DNA of 64,000 nt from Taudactylus pleione (Eukaryota; Chordata; Amphibia; Anura; Myobatrachidae), in NCBI GenBank assembly GCA_031769625.1, contig JAUIMM010000016.1, positions 18,282,501 through 18,346,500 on the forward strand, read 5' to 3'. The position numbers and the translations under genes were made by a program. Of this stretch, positions 44,739 to 54,904 are shown piece after piece. Every line of letters starts with the position of its first letter. Position 1 is the stretch's first letter. The notes beneath the pieces were generated by a model, which saw only the letters and a program-made list of their open reading frames with translations, did no database searches and was not told the DNA's origin.

Positions 44739-46384
44739 CAGTCAGGTCCATAAATATTGGGACATTGATAGAATTTTCAGATTTTGGCCTCTATTCACCA
44801 CCACAATGGTTTTGAAATGAAACAAACAAGATGTGCTTTAACTGCAGACTTTCAGAATTAATTTGAGGGTAATTACATCCAAATCGGGTGAACGGTGTAA
44901 GAATTACAACGGTTTCTATATGTGCCTCCCACTTTTTAAGGGGCCAAAAGTAATGGGACTAGCAACTCAAAAGCTATTTCATGGACAGGTGTGGGCTATT
45001 CCCTCGTTATTTCATTATCAATTAAGCAGGTAAAAGGTCTGGAGTTGATTCTAGGTGTGACATTTGCATTTAGAATCAGTTGCTGTCGACTCTCAATATG
45101 AGATCCAAAGAGCTGTCACTATCAGTGAACCAAGCCATCATTAGGCTGAAAAATCAAAACAAACCCATCAGAGAGATAGCAAAAACATTAGGTGTGGCCA
45201 AATCAACTGTTTGGAACATTCTTAAAAAGAAAGAATGCATCGGAGAGCTCAGCAACACCAAAAGACCCGGAAGACCACGGAAAACAACTGTGGTGGATCA
45301 CAAAAGAATTATTTCCCTGGTGAAGAAAAACCCCTTCACAACAGTTGGCCAAATCAAGAACACTCTCCAGGAGGTAGATGTATATGTGTCAAAGTCAACA
45401 ATCAAGAGGAGACTTCACAAGAGTGAATATAGAGGGTTCACCACAAGATGCAAACCATTGGTGAGCCACAAAAACTGGAAGACCAGATTAGAGTTTGCCA
45501 AACAACATCTAAAAAAGCCATTACAGTTCTGGAACAACATCCTATTGACAGATGAGACAAAGATCAACTTGTACCCGAGTGATGGGAAGAGAAGAGAAGG
45601 AAAAGAACTGCTCATGATCCAAAACATACCACCTCATCAGTGAAGCATGGTGGTGGTAGTGTCATGGCGTGGGCATGTATGGCTGCCAATGGAACTGGTT
45701 CCCTTGTATTTATTGATGATGTGACTGCTGACAAAAGCAGCAGAATGAATTCTGAAGTGTTTCGGGCAATATTATATGCTCCTATTCAGTTAAATGCTTC
45801 AGAACTCATTGGACAGCGCTTCACAGTGCAGATGGACAATGACCCGAAGCATACTGCAAAAGCAACCAAAGAGTTTTTTAAGGCTAAAAAGTGGAATGTT
45901 ATGCAATGGCCAAGTCAATCCCCTGACCTGAATCCGATTGAGCATGCATTTCACTTGATGAAGACAAAACTGAAGGGAAAATGCCCCAAGAACAAGCAGG
46001 AACTGAAGACATTTGCAGTAGAGGCCTGGCAGAGCATCACCAGGGATGAAACCCAGCGTCTGGTGATGTCTATGCGTTCCAGACTTCAGGCTGTAATTGC
46101 CTGCAAAGGATTTCCAACAAAGTATTAAAAAGTGAAAGTTAGATTTAGGATTGTTTTAGTTTTCTCCCATTACTTTTGGCCCCTTAAAAAGTGGGAGGCA
46201 CATATAGAAACCGTTGTAATTTCTACACCGTTCACCTGATTTGGATGTAATTACCCTCAAATTAAATCTGAAAGTCTGCAGTTAAATCACATCTTGTTTG
46301 TTTAATTTCAAAGCCATTGTGGTGGTGAATAGAGTCCAAAATCTGAAAATTCTGTCAATGTCCCAATATTTATGGACCTGACTG
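44739..46384 (+). mobile_element. Tc1-like DNA transposon, near full length
   Basis: The terminal inverted repeats start CAGTCAGGTCCATAAATATT and end AATATTTATGGACCTGACTG, extending inward through ATTTTCAGATTTTGG-type sequence, with a second inner inverted pair around CTCCCACTTTTTAAGGGGCC and its complement. TA precedes the left end (44737-44738); the right flank is TG, so the target duplication has decayed. The whole element is 1646 bp, typical of Tc1 elements. Confidence 0.95.
45098..46128 (+). pseudogene. Tc1-like transposase with a frameshift
   Basis: The ATG at 45098 starts a frame with the two N-terminal helix-turn-helix motifs of Tc1 transposases: one near residues 15-45 and one near 80-110, separated by a GRPRK nuclear-localisation-type motif near residues 62-66. 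The first catalytic Asp lies in LLTDET (codon at 45551). A frameshift between about 45590 and 45640 ends this frame at 45643. The second frame carries GGGSVMAWACM, the second catalytic Asp in QMDNDPKH (45835) and the Glu in LNPIEH (45940), with 34 residues between them (DD34E), and ends FPTKY. All three catalytic residues survive and only the frameshift clearly inactivates it. Residues were read directly; the mechanism is family knowledge. Confidence 0.93.
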
Positions 46385-46392
46385 TGTATGTA

Positions 46393-46393
<1 letters not shown>

Positions 46394-46472
<79 letters not shown>

Positions 46473-46480
46473 ATATACAT
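46394..46480. repeat. (TA)n and (TG)n microsatellite
   Basis: Mixed TATG, a TA run and a TG run lie between the Tc1-like element and the first DIRS element. Confidence 0.9.
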
Positions 46481-46481
46481 A

Positions 46482-46637
46482 GTTCTACTTCAGGGTCCAT
46501 AGGGGGTCCACGGGGTTGACCTTGGGGTATAGCTGGATCTGGATCCACGGGCACCACGCAGTTAAAGCTTTAGCTGCTCCCAGGATGCAGTTGGGTCCGT
46601 CCTCTATACCCCGCCCCCGAGCCACAGCACCTCAGTT
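46482..46637 (+). repeat. Left inverted terminal repeat of the first DIRS element
   Basis: Matches the complement of 52409-52561 over about 150 bp, including GGGGTATAGCTGGATCTGG and CTATACCCCGCCCCCGAGCC. The left repeat lacks the extra outer segment that the right one has, as is usual for DIRS. Confidence 0.93.
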
Positions 46638-47706
46638 TTAGTTGGTGCCCGGCCGCAGTCGGGTCACCCTGTGCAGGGGGCTGCAGGAGCAGCCACCAAA
46701 AGCTTTTTCATTTATTTAAAAAAAAAAAAAGAGGCCTGTTAGGTTTTTTTATTAACAGGAGGCTCTTCAGTGGCAGCGAAGGGCTGTCTATACAGATGCC
46801 CACGCTGCCGCTCTTATTCCCCGCTGGCGCAGCGACGCCAGTATCGCACTGGGGATCGCGGCGGGAGGTCAGAGTCCGTACTAGCCGGACTCTGGGTACC
46901 TCCCTGGACTGCTGCCGGAGACGCCGTGGACAAGGTAAGACGCGAGTCGCCGATTAGCGGCGGCTCGCGGGTCTTACCAGAATATGCAGTCCTTTGCCCC
47001 CGGTTCTAGGGGACAGACCGGGGGCCGCTAGCGGTGGCGGCGGGCTCCCCCTCTAATGAGGAATACCCCGTCAGTCCACTAGACCACCAGGGTTAATTCT
47101 TGGCAAGCAGGATGCCGGCAACCCGGGGGTTAATATGCTAGCCAGGGGAGGAAGCCTTTCCTGTCTAGCGGCTCCTCCCCTCAGCTCAGCGTGCCTTTCA
47201 GCTGGTAGTCTGGCGTCGCTGAGCTGCAGATACTCGGCCACTCCTCCTCTGAGGTCTCTGGGGGCCATTTTCTTGTGGCAGCGCAGATACTCTCAGGGAG
47301 CACGCGGACCGGTCCCCCTGTGTACCTCTCCCCTGATCAAGGACAGCGTACACAGCACTATAGCCCTCCCAGACACTGAATCTGGGCAGGTTGATTGTAG
47401 TGGAAAGGTGCAGTGAATATACTTCTCTGCATGGTATGTGACTTTTGCTAGTGCTGCCTGTCTGTGCTTATTTCTACTTACTGTCAGCCTATACCTATCC
47501 CTTTACTTCTCCTACAAGCCCTACAGGTGTGTGGGGTAGGGGCGTTTCGACAGACCTCACCTATATAAACCACGTATTTGTGAGGTCCGTCACATACAGT
47601 TGTGTGCTACACAGTACCATATTGTGGGCTGTTGTTCAGCACACTGGTGAGTGCGCTTGATTCGGCTCTGTTGCCAGATATATTTATTTGTAAAATATAT
47701 TTTGTC
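46638..47706 (+). other. 5' untranslated leader of the first DIRS element
   Basis: GC-rich sequence between the left terminal repeat and the gag start, with no protein-family signal. Confidence 0.6.
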
Positions 47707-49255
47707 ATGTCGGACGAGGAGATTGAGCACTCCGTGGCTCTGGTGTTGGTCTCCTGTGGACGCTGTTGTGCAGGAGTGGATAAGGAGGTTTTGTCACTGG
47801 ATGGCCTGTGTAGTCGGTGCCAGGTGATTCCTGGCCTCTCACAACCTCCTATAGCGCAGGAGCCACCATGGGCGATGTTTTCTCAGGTGCTGGCATCTAT
47901 TGCAGACCGTCTGTCGGTACCGACTGTGGTTCCTGCTAGGGCGTTGTCCCAGCCGGCCGTCCCCCATTCCCCGGGTGTTCCGCACTTATTGCGCAGCCCC
48001 CCAGAGTCTCAGTCTGTTGGTCCTTATGCGGGGTTGCCTATGTATGTACAGGCTTCCCCGGTAACGCAGCAGTCTGTGGTGCCTTTCCAGGCCCCTCTGG
48101 CGGCTCCTCCACCCTGGGTGGATGTGCTCTCCAGCTCCGTACAAAATTTGGCGGCCGCGTCTTCGGCTTTTCAGTCTATGTTGCCGGACTGACATGCCTT
48201 CCAGGGCATCAAAACGCCCACTAATGGTGCAGGCGGCACAAGTATCGGACTCGGAGGGGTCCTCGGATGATGGGGAGGTGCATGACGACACGGACTCGGA
48301 CACATCGGTCCAGGAAGTGGATACCAAATCATCCTTTAATGTACGAGCACTGGTTAGGGCGGTGCTTGCCATTCTCTTGATAGAGGATGAGGCCCCAGCT
48401 CCTAAGTCGAAGTATCCTAGTTTTAAAAAAATTAAGATGGCTTCTGCGGTGTTTCCCCTGTCTGATCAGTTGACGGATCATATGGCGGTGGCTTGGCAGG
48501 CGCCCAGTAAGAGATTCCTACCTCAGAAGCGGTTGGCTTCTAATTACCCCTTCCCTGAGGCACATTGTAAGAAATGGGAAACTCCACCGGCGGTGGATTC
48601 TCACGTCACCCGTTTAATACGGAGCGCTACTTTGCCATTGCCGTCTATATCCTCGCTGAAGGATCCCACGGACAGGAAAGTGGAGACTTTCTTGAAGTCT
48701 ATTTACTCCCTCTCAGGTGCAGTGGCCCGACCGTCCATGGCCATCTGCTGGGTGGCCAAGGCCATTGAGGGATGGGCCACGCCTTGGAGGATACCTTTCC
48801 GGACGACGCTCCGGATGTCCAGAGGGCGCTGTTGGGACAGATGAGGGACGCTGCTTCCTACATCGGAGAAGCCTCTTTGGATGCTAGTCTGCTGACTTCT
48901 CGGGTATCGGCTGCAGCGGTGTCTGCCTGCCGATCCTTATGGCTGAGGTCCTGGAGAGCGGACTCGGATTCAAAGAAGGGCCTGGAGGCCTTGCCTTTCA
49001 ATGGAGAACTGCTATTTGGTCCGGACTTGGACAAAATAGTGGATACTCTGGCTAAATCTAAATCTGCCTTCCTCCCTTCGGCTTCTGCACATACCAAGGT
49101 ACGGAGCTCTGCCTTTCAGTCCTTTCTGGTTCAGGGTAAAGGTCAGTCCTTCCCGAGGCAGTCGGCGACCAAGGCAGGCCGCTTCTAAGCCCAAGAAGCA
49201 GGCCTGGAGTGCCAGGCGCCCTTCTTCCAAACAGGAAGATAAACCTTCTGCCTGA
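47707..49255 (+). pseudogene. DIRS gag-like gene with frameshifts
   Basis: Starts MSDEEIEHSVALVLVSCG at 47707 and contains a CGRCC...CSRC cysteine pattern near residues 18-38 that also occurs in the second element (CTTC...CRQC). The frame changes near 48190, near 48770 and near 49185, so the protein is broken. The middle holds a DSEGSSDDGE acidic stretch and the conserved HVTRLIRSATLPLPS segment, shared with the second copy (HMTRLVRSATLPMPS). The C-terminal part LRSWRADSDSKKGLEALPF is also shared. The family is a capsid-type structural protein by position; no enzymatic domain is visible. Its TGA (49253-49255) overlaps the pol ATG by one base. Confidence 0.8.
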
Positions 49256-51131
49256 TGGGACTGGCCTCCCTCTGGGGGGACCCCAGAGTGGGAGGCCAAC
49301 TTCTTCTATTTGCCCAGTACTGGCACAATACCACCACGGATGCCTGGGTTCGAGAAGTGGTCTCCCAGGGGTACGCCCTGTCTTTTCGGCACAGACCGCC
49401 CCACCAGTTTTTCTGCACGAGTCCTTCTCAGGACAAAACCAAGACTTTACAGATTCAGGAAGCTATAGAGTCCTTGCTGAAAGCAGGGGTCATTGTTCCC
49501 GTTCCTCAATTACAACGAGGGACGGGGTACTATTCTTCTCTGTTTCTGGTGCAGAAACCCAATGGTTCTCATCGCCCTATCCTCAACTTGAAGTCTCTGA
49601 ACAAATTCCTTAGGGTTCCCAAGTTCAGGATGGAAACGTTACGTTCCATCATTCTGGCGATGGAGCCTGGGGATTACATGGTGTCCCTGGATATCCAGGA
49701 CGCCTACCTCCATGTTCCAATAGCACCTTCGCACCAGCGGTATCTGAGGTTCGCTATCCTTCAACACCACTATCAGTTCCGGGCGCTACCCTTTGGCCTC
49801 TCCACGGCACCGAGGGTATTCACAAAGATTATGGCTGTCATGGCCGCACATCTTCGGAACCAGAATGTACGGCTGCTGCCGTATCTGGACGACCTCCTGT
49901 TGCTGGCGAGCTCCCCGGAGGTACTGCTTCAGCATCTCCACCTGACGATCGCTTGGCTGCAAGCGCACAGGTGGCTGATAAATTGGAAAAAGTCCTCCTT
50001 GATTCCATCTCAGTGGATGGTTCATTTGGTAGCCCTGCTGGATTCTCGTCAGCAAAGGATCTTCCTGACCCCGGAGAAGGTCTCCTCCCTACAGCTGCGG
50101 ATACACAGTTGCCTGAGCAGTTGCCGCCTGTCGGTCCATTCGGCTATGAGAGTTCTGGGCTCCATGGTGTCGATATTCGACATGGTGGAATTTGCCCAGT
50201 TCCATTCCCGGCCCCTGCAGGGGCTGATTCTATCGGAATGGAACGGGTTACCTCACCGGATCCGCTCTCAGATGCTGGTGTTGTCCCCGGAGGTTCGGCA
50301 GTCTTTGGCTTGGTGGCTTTAGACAGCTCATCTGGTCAAGGGGCGCCCCTTTTGGATCCCGGACTGGGTCCTGCTCACGACGGATGCCAGTCTCCGGGGT
50401 TGGGGGGCAGTGACCGGCTCGTTGTCGCTTCAGGGTCGTTGGTCTGCGGAAGAAGCACTTCTTCCCATCAACATTCTGGAACTGCAGGCAGTATACAGGG
50501 TCCTGCAGTCGTCCTGCGCCGCTCTTCATGGAAGGGCGGTTCAGGTGCAGTCCGACAACGCCACCATGGTGGCGTATATCAACCACCAAGGAGGAACTCG
50601 CAGTCGAGCAGCGATGTCGGAGGTGTCTCACATCCTTGCTTGGGCGGAGTGTCACATTCCAGCGATCTCGGCAGTCTTCATTCCCGGAGTCCTCAATTGG
50701 GAGGCGGACTTCCTCAGCCGTCACGACGTGCATCCCGGGGAATGGTCGCTTCACCCAGAGGTGTTTCAGCTACTCGTGGACAGGTGGGGGCTGCCGGAGC
50801 TGGACTTGATGGCCTCCCATCACAATCACAAGTTGCTCGTTTACGGGTCAAGGACAAGAGACGCAGGCGCCTGTCTGGTAGACGCACTGTCGGTGAAATG
50901 GCGTATCTGTTTCCTCTGATATCCCTACTTCCTCGGGTTCTGCGGAAATTCAAGCAGGGCTTCGGCACGCTCGTGCTGGTAGCTCCGGCATGGCCCAGAC
51001 ATCCTTGGTACTCCATCGACGCTCCGTACCTTCTTCCTCAGTGTCGGGACCTGTTGTCTCAAGGGCCCTGCCTTTACCCGGATCTTGGTCGGCTGTCTTT
51101 GACGACGTGGCTCTTGAGACAGCCGTCTTGA
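49255..51131 (+). pseudogene. DIRS pol: reverse transcriptase, RNase H and C-terminal domain
   Basis: The frame from the ATG at 49255 has RT motifs in order: LKAGVIVPV, YYSSLFLVQKPNG, RPILNLKSLN, DYMVSLDIQDAYLHVPI, LPFGLSTAP and the active site YLDD (49882-49893). RNase H follows with TTDAS (Asp at 50383), the ELQAV Glu, QSDNATMVAY and LNWEADFLSR. A TAG at 50320-50322 interrupts the frame; the second element has CAG at the matching place, so this is a point nonsense change. A frameshift near 50905-50919 moves the last part into another frame, which continues through ISLLPRVLRKF and VAPAWPRHPW to 51131. That segment is conserved in DIRS pol proteins and is sometimes annotated as a Dam-like methyltransferase, which I regard as tentative. 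Confidence 0.92.
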
Positions 51132-52130
51132 GGTCTAGGGGTTTCTCCAGTTCGGTCATTGGTACCATGCTTAGGGCACGCAAGCCTGATTCCGCACGGT
51201 TTTACCACAGGGTGTGGCGCACTTACTTTCAGTGGTGTGAATCCAGAAACTATGATCCTCAAGTGTTCCGGGTTTCCAGAATCTTGGAGTTCCTTCAATC
51301 GGGTTTGGACCTTGGCTTACACCTTGCCTCTCTGAAGGTTCATGTGTCTGCTTTGTCTGTGTGGTTTCTACGACGGATTGCCAGATGTTCACACCTTTTT
51401 CCAGGGTGTTCTCAGGATCCAGCCTCCCTTCGTGGCTCCTTGGGACTTGGCGGTGGTACTACGGGTCTTGCAGGGTCCTCCTTTTGAGCCGCTTGAGTCG
51501 GTGGAACTCAAGTGCCTGATGTTTAAGACTGTTTTTCTCCTGGCGATTGCTTCTGCCAGTAGGGTATCTGAGTTGGGGGCGCTTTCCTGTCGCCCTCCTT
51601 TTCTGATTTTTCACCAGGACAGAGCGGTGCTCCGCACTCGTCCTGAGTTTTTGCCCAAAGTGGTCTCAAAATTCCACATTAATCAGGAACTAGTTGTGCC
51701 AGCTTTTCAGTCACCAGATATTTCAAGTGGTGAGGCTTCCTTAGATGTAGTCCGGGCGCTTAGAATCTACGTGGACCGGACTGCTTCAGTTAGGAAGTCT
51801 GATTCATTGTTTGTCCTCTTCGGTTTTCACAAGAGGGGTTGGCCTGCCAACAAGCAAACGTTAGCCCGTTGGCTTTGTTCAGTTATTTGTGAGGCTTATG
51901 CACAGGAAGGTTTACCTGTGCCAGCCTCTGTTAAGGCTCATTCCACTCGTTCTGTGGGTCCCTCTTGGGCTGCTAGACGTGGCGCCTCTGCTGTTCAGCT
52001 GTGTAAGGCGGCCACTTGGTCTTCAATTCAAACGTTTTTGAGGTTCTATGCGTTTGACACCTTCGCCTCTCAGGATGCATCCTTCGGGCGCCGGGTGCTC
52101 CTTTCAGCACAGGAGCGTCCCCGCCCTTAG
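50990..52130 (+). pseudogene. DIRS tyrosine recombinase with a frameshift
   Basis: The N-terminal half lies in the frame through 51090-51340 (core-binding helices with SARFYHRVWRTYFQW and ILEFLQSGLDLG). A one-base shift near 51345-51366 moves the rest to the frame ending at 52130. Catalytic signatures of the family are present: Arg in SASRVSEL (51561-51563), the HSTR box (His at 51939-51941, Arg at 51948-51950) and the Tyr in LRFYAFDT (52047-52049). The recombinase integrates the circular DNA made during DIRS replication. The true start codon is uncertain; the frame overlaps the end of pol. Confidence 0.88.
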
Positions 52131-52145
52131 TTGAACTGCTTTGGG

Positions 52146-52263
52146 ACATCCCCAAGGTCAACACTGTGGACCCCCTATGGACCCTGAAGTAGAAAACTAG
52201 AGATATGGTAAGAACTTACCTTTGTTATCTCTGTTTCTACGAAGTCCATAGGGTCCACAGGGC
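52146..52263 (+). repeat. Internal complementary region of the first DIRS element
   Basis: 52146-52197 is the complement of the left end (46482 to about 46530), and 52198-52263 is the exact or near-exact complement of the right end (about 52535 to 52601). For example, GAGATATGGTAAGAACTTAC at 52200 pairs with GTAAGTTCTTACCATATCTC at the right end. The two parts meet at AAC (52195-52197). This structure defines DIRS elements and acts as a splint for circularisation. Confidence 0.95.
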
Positions 52264-52408
52264 GCCCGCCCTGACGCACCTGGCTTCAAATGGGCTGTGT
52301 GGCTGGTCACTGGTTTTTCCGTCTCCCATTTCTGTGAGTATGGTTTCTTGTGTGTTCCAGTCTTCCTTCCCTCTGTTTAGTCTCCTCCTCCGGCCTTAGC
52401 TGCTTACC

Positions 52409-52601
52409 AACTGAGGTGCTGTGGCTCGGGGGCGGGGTATAGAGGAGGACGGACCCAAGTGCATCCTGGGAGCAGCTAAAGCTTTAACTGTGTGGTGCCC
52501 GTGGATCCAGATCCAGCTATACCCCAAGGTCAACCCTGTGGACCCTATGGACTTCGTAGAAACAGAGATAACAAAGGTAAGTTCTTACCATATCTCTTGT
52601 T
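52409..52601 (+). repeat. Right inverted terminal repeat of the first DIRS element
   Basis: Inverted match to 46485-46637, followed by about 40 bp of extra outer sequence (from about 52562) that is absent on the left. Confidence 0.92.
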
Positions 52602-52628
52602 ATATTTTATAATTGTTCATTTATTTAT

Positions 52629-53303
52629 TGCCCGATCACTGTGGCCAGCAGTGATCGGGCACATGGGGACCGGGAGGCGGAGCTGAGGCCAGAAGAGAGT
52701 GGGCAGCAGCCGCGGCTACCAGAGCCACAGCTGCTGCGCTCCTACACAGTGATCACCTAGTGATCACTGTAGTGGCGGAGCCGCAGCAGGAGCATCTCCC
52801 ACTGGCGGCCCAGATACAGAGCAGCGGCGGCGGCTACCAGAGCCGCCGCCGCTGCTCCTTCACACACACAGTGATCACTATGTGATCACTGTAGTTCCGG
52901 AGCCGCAGCGGGAGGGTGTCCCGCTGGCAGCCCGGATAGAATGCAGCAGCGGTGGCTACCAGAGCCGCCGCTACTGCTGTTTACTGAAGGGGGTGGAGAT
53001 GGCTGCCCGAGCACTGCTGGCCACAGTGATCGGGTCACAGCAGCAGCACTGCTGCTTCTATGGGAGGGGGGCTGCCGACTGTGCCCGATCACTGTGGCCA
53101 GCAGTGATCGGAACATGCTAGAGAGGCAGCCATTCTTGCAGAGGGACCAGAAGGTCCCTCTGATGTAGGCGGCTGTGGGAAGATTAGCTTCCCATAGCCG
53201 CCTAGTGGGCATTTCTGACTGGTTGTATCAGATACGACCATGTCAGGGAAAGCCCAGCCTGGTGCGGTCGTATCTGATACGACCGTGCCAGGCAAGTGGT
53301 TAA
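52629..53303. mobile_element. Hairpin-chain element, GATCACTG and GTATCTGATAC stems
   Basis: Consecutive palindromes are CCCGATCACTG with CAGTGATCGGG (twice, near 52630 and 53088), CAGTGATCAC with GTGATCACTG (near 52746 and 52870), GGCGGCTGTGGGAAG with CTTCCCATAGCCGCC (near 53168-53204), and GGTCGTATC with GATACGACC (near 53265). An internal GC-rich unit with CTACCAGAGCCGCCG repeats about three times. The right end AAGTGGTTAA is clear, but the left end may be truncated. Confidence 0.7.
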
Positions 53304-53341
53304 AAAAATAAACACATATATTTCAACATAAGACAGAATGT

Positions 53342-53383
53342 CTGAGGAAGCCGCTGAGACTCTGAGAGGCGGGGAAACGCGTT
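53342..53383 (+). ncRNA. Hammerhead-like motif, intact core
   Basis: CTGAGGA, an extra A, then a stem CCGC with GCGG around a 14-base loop, then GAAACGCGTT. Both invariant boxes match the hammerhead consensus. The palindrome ACGCGT would give a two-pair stem III that can work only weakly alone but better as a dimer. Stem I pairing is weak here, so activity is doubtful. Confidence 0.55.
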
Positions 53384-53544
53384 AATCTTATCCACCAACG
53401 TGTATGCTCCACGTTACCTGTTGCATGCAGCAAGGACTATTCAGCTCTAAAGCACACTGAGGCTGGGAAGGATCCCTTTGCTAAGTTCCCAGTGAGTATT
53501 ATCACATGGATATGTGCTAAAAAGTCTCTTAAGAGGATTGAACT

Positions 53545-53860
53545 CTGATATCTGCACCACAGTGTGTTAACCATCTAAGCGCTGGACTATATGCCTTTAC
53601 TTAATATGTTGACCATTTGAGTAATTGGACTATTGAGATTTGTACCTCAGTGTGATAACCATCCAAGTGCTGGATATGTGTTATAAAAACTACTAAGAGG
53701 ATTGAATTCTGAGATTTGCACCACAGTGTGTTAACCATCTAAGCGCTGGAGCATATGTCTTTACTTAATATGCTGATCATTTGAATAACTGAACTATTGA
53801 GATTTGCACCTTAGTGTGCTAACCATCCAGGTGTCGGATTATATGTTTTCTCTAAAATTA
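53545..53860. repeat. Alternating tandem repeat, about 85 and 170 bp
   Basis: CACCACAGTGTGTTAACC with AAGCGCTGGA occurs near 53555 and 53728, about 170 bp apart. Between and after them lie diverged half-units with CCTCAGTGTGATAACC and CCTTAGTGTGCTAACC. So a basic unit of about 85 bp has formed a two-unit higher-order repeat. Confidence 0.75.
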
Positions 53861-54299
53861 CTAAAAGGACTGAGATATCCATTATGCTGACCATTTGAGG
53901 AATTGGAAATTTATATCTGCGTTCTATATTTTCTTTCTAAAAAAATGGATCATAGGGAAAACAAAGGATCATTATTGGCAGCATTATCCTTGGAATTTCC
54001 AACAGCCTTGCAAAAAAGCATGATAAGCAAATGCTGATTATTTGAAATATGTGTTTATTTTTAAATGTGTGGTCTCTGCATGTGTGGAGCATTAGCTATT
54101 AATTGCTGGTACCCTATTAATGGTGTTTCTTTTAAAGAGAGTAGTCTATATCTATTGTCAATTGGAACAAGTGGAATATTGCATATATGTCTGCTCAATT
54201 TCTATAAGATATATTCCATGACTTTTTTTGTATTTATTTTTTTATTATTATTGGCCAATTTTATTATTTTTATTATTGTTATTGTATTAATAAATATGT

Positions 54300-54904
54300 T
54301 GTGATAGGATCATTGGTAAAGTGGTCGGTGGCAGGTACATTTGTCCCAGATTCCTGTCTTATGTGTTTTAAACCCCCAGGAGAAAGTCTGCAGTGTAGCA
54401 GGCTTGAGTTTCGGCTTTTTGAAAAGCCGGTTTGGGACCTGGGGGTTGTGGGTGAGAGGAGAGGGAGGGCTCCACCCACGGCCACTCCAGGTTTTGGTTC
54501 TCGCAGCCTGGTAACAGGCTTGTTAGGGTTTCCACCTGAGAGTGGCCAATATAAGCCTAGTGTGTTGAGGGCTGATTGTCTCACCTGGGAGTGCAGACAG
54601 GGAGTTTGCTCAGAGACACTTGAAAACCTAACTGTAAGTGTTGTGCTGTGCCCTTGTTGCTGGTGAGGGCATTAGGCCCTGCCAGGTTCTGGTAGTGAGG
54701 GAACTACCTGTGAAGTTAGTGCCCCGACAGGGCTAGGATTTTTGTTTATGTTTTCTTTATGTTGTTTCTGACATTGTACAATAAAGACTGGCGCCGACCA
54801 GCTTGTACTTGCATCCAGTCTGGCGTACTGTTTCCCAGCTGCTGTGTGTCAAAGGAAGGAGTCCTCTACCCACTAGAGGGACCCCCTAACCTAACTGTGT
54901 CACA
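54300..54904 (+). mobile_element. Solo LTR of a retroelement, 605 bp, TSD ATGT
   Basis: Starts TGTGATAGG and ends CTGTGTCACA, with the usual TG...CA limits and short inverted ends TGTGA and TCACA. ATGT flanks both sides (54296-54299 and 54905-54908). A TATA-like AATATAAG (near 54547) is followed by AATAAAG (near 54780), so promoter and polyadenylation signals lie in the expected order. The inverted copy of the host repeat at 43943-44219 has no insertion at this place. No internal retroviral or gypsy-type genes are present, so only the LTR remains and its class is not decided. Confidence 0.85.

Larger units (their letters stand above)
46482..52601 (+). mobile_element. DIRS-family tyrosine-recombinase retrotransposon, complete but decayed
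   Basis: A 6.1-kb element with inverted terminal repeats, gag, RT-RNase H and tyrosine recombinase regions, and an internal complementary region near the right end. This is the standard DIRS plan, in which a single-stranded circle is closed with the help of the internal complementary region and inserted by a tyrosine recombinase, so no target duplication is expected and none is seen. GTT is present at both outer ends (46482-46484 and 52599-52601), and its complement AAC lies at 52195-52197 at the joint inside the complementary region. All three coding regions are broken. A second, divergent copy starts at 60368. Confidence 0.95.

Noticed and set aside
51000..51131. A firm Dam-type methyltransferase call for the end of DIRS pol
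   Set aside because: The conserved segment is present, but I could not identify a clear catalytic motif in the broken frame.
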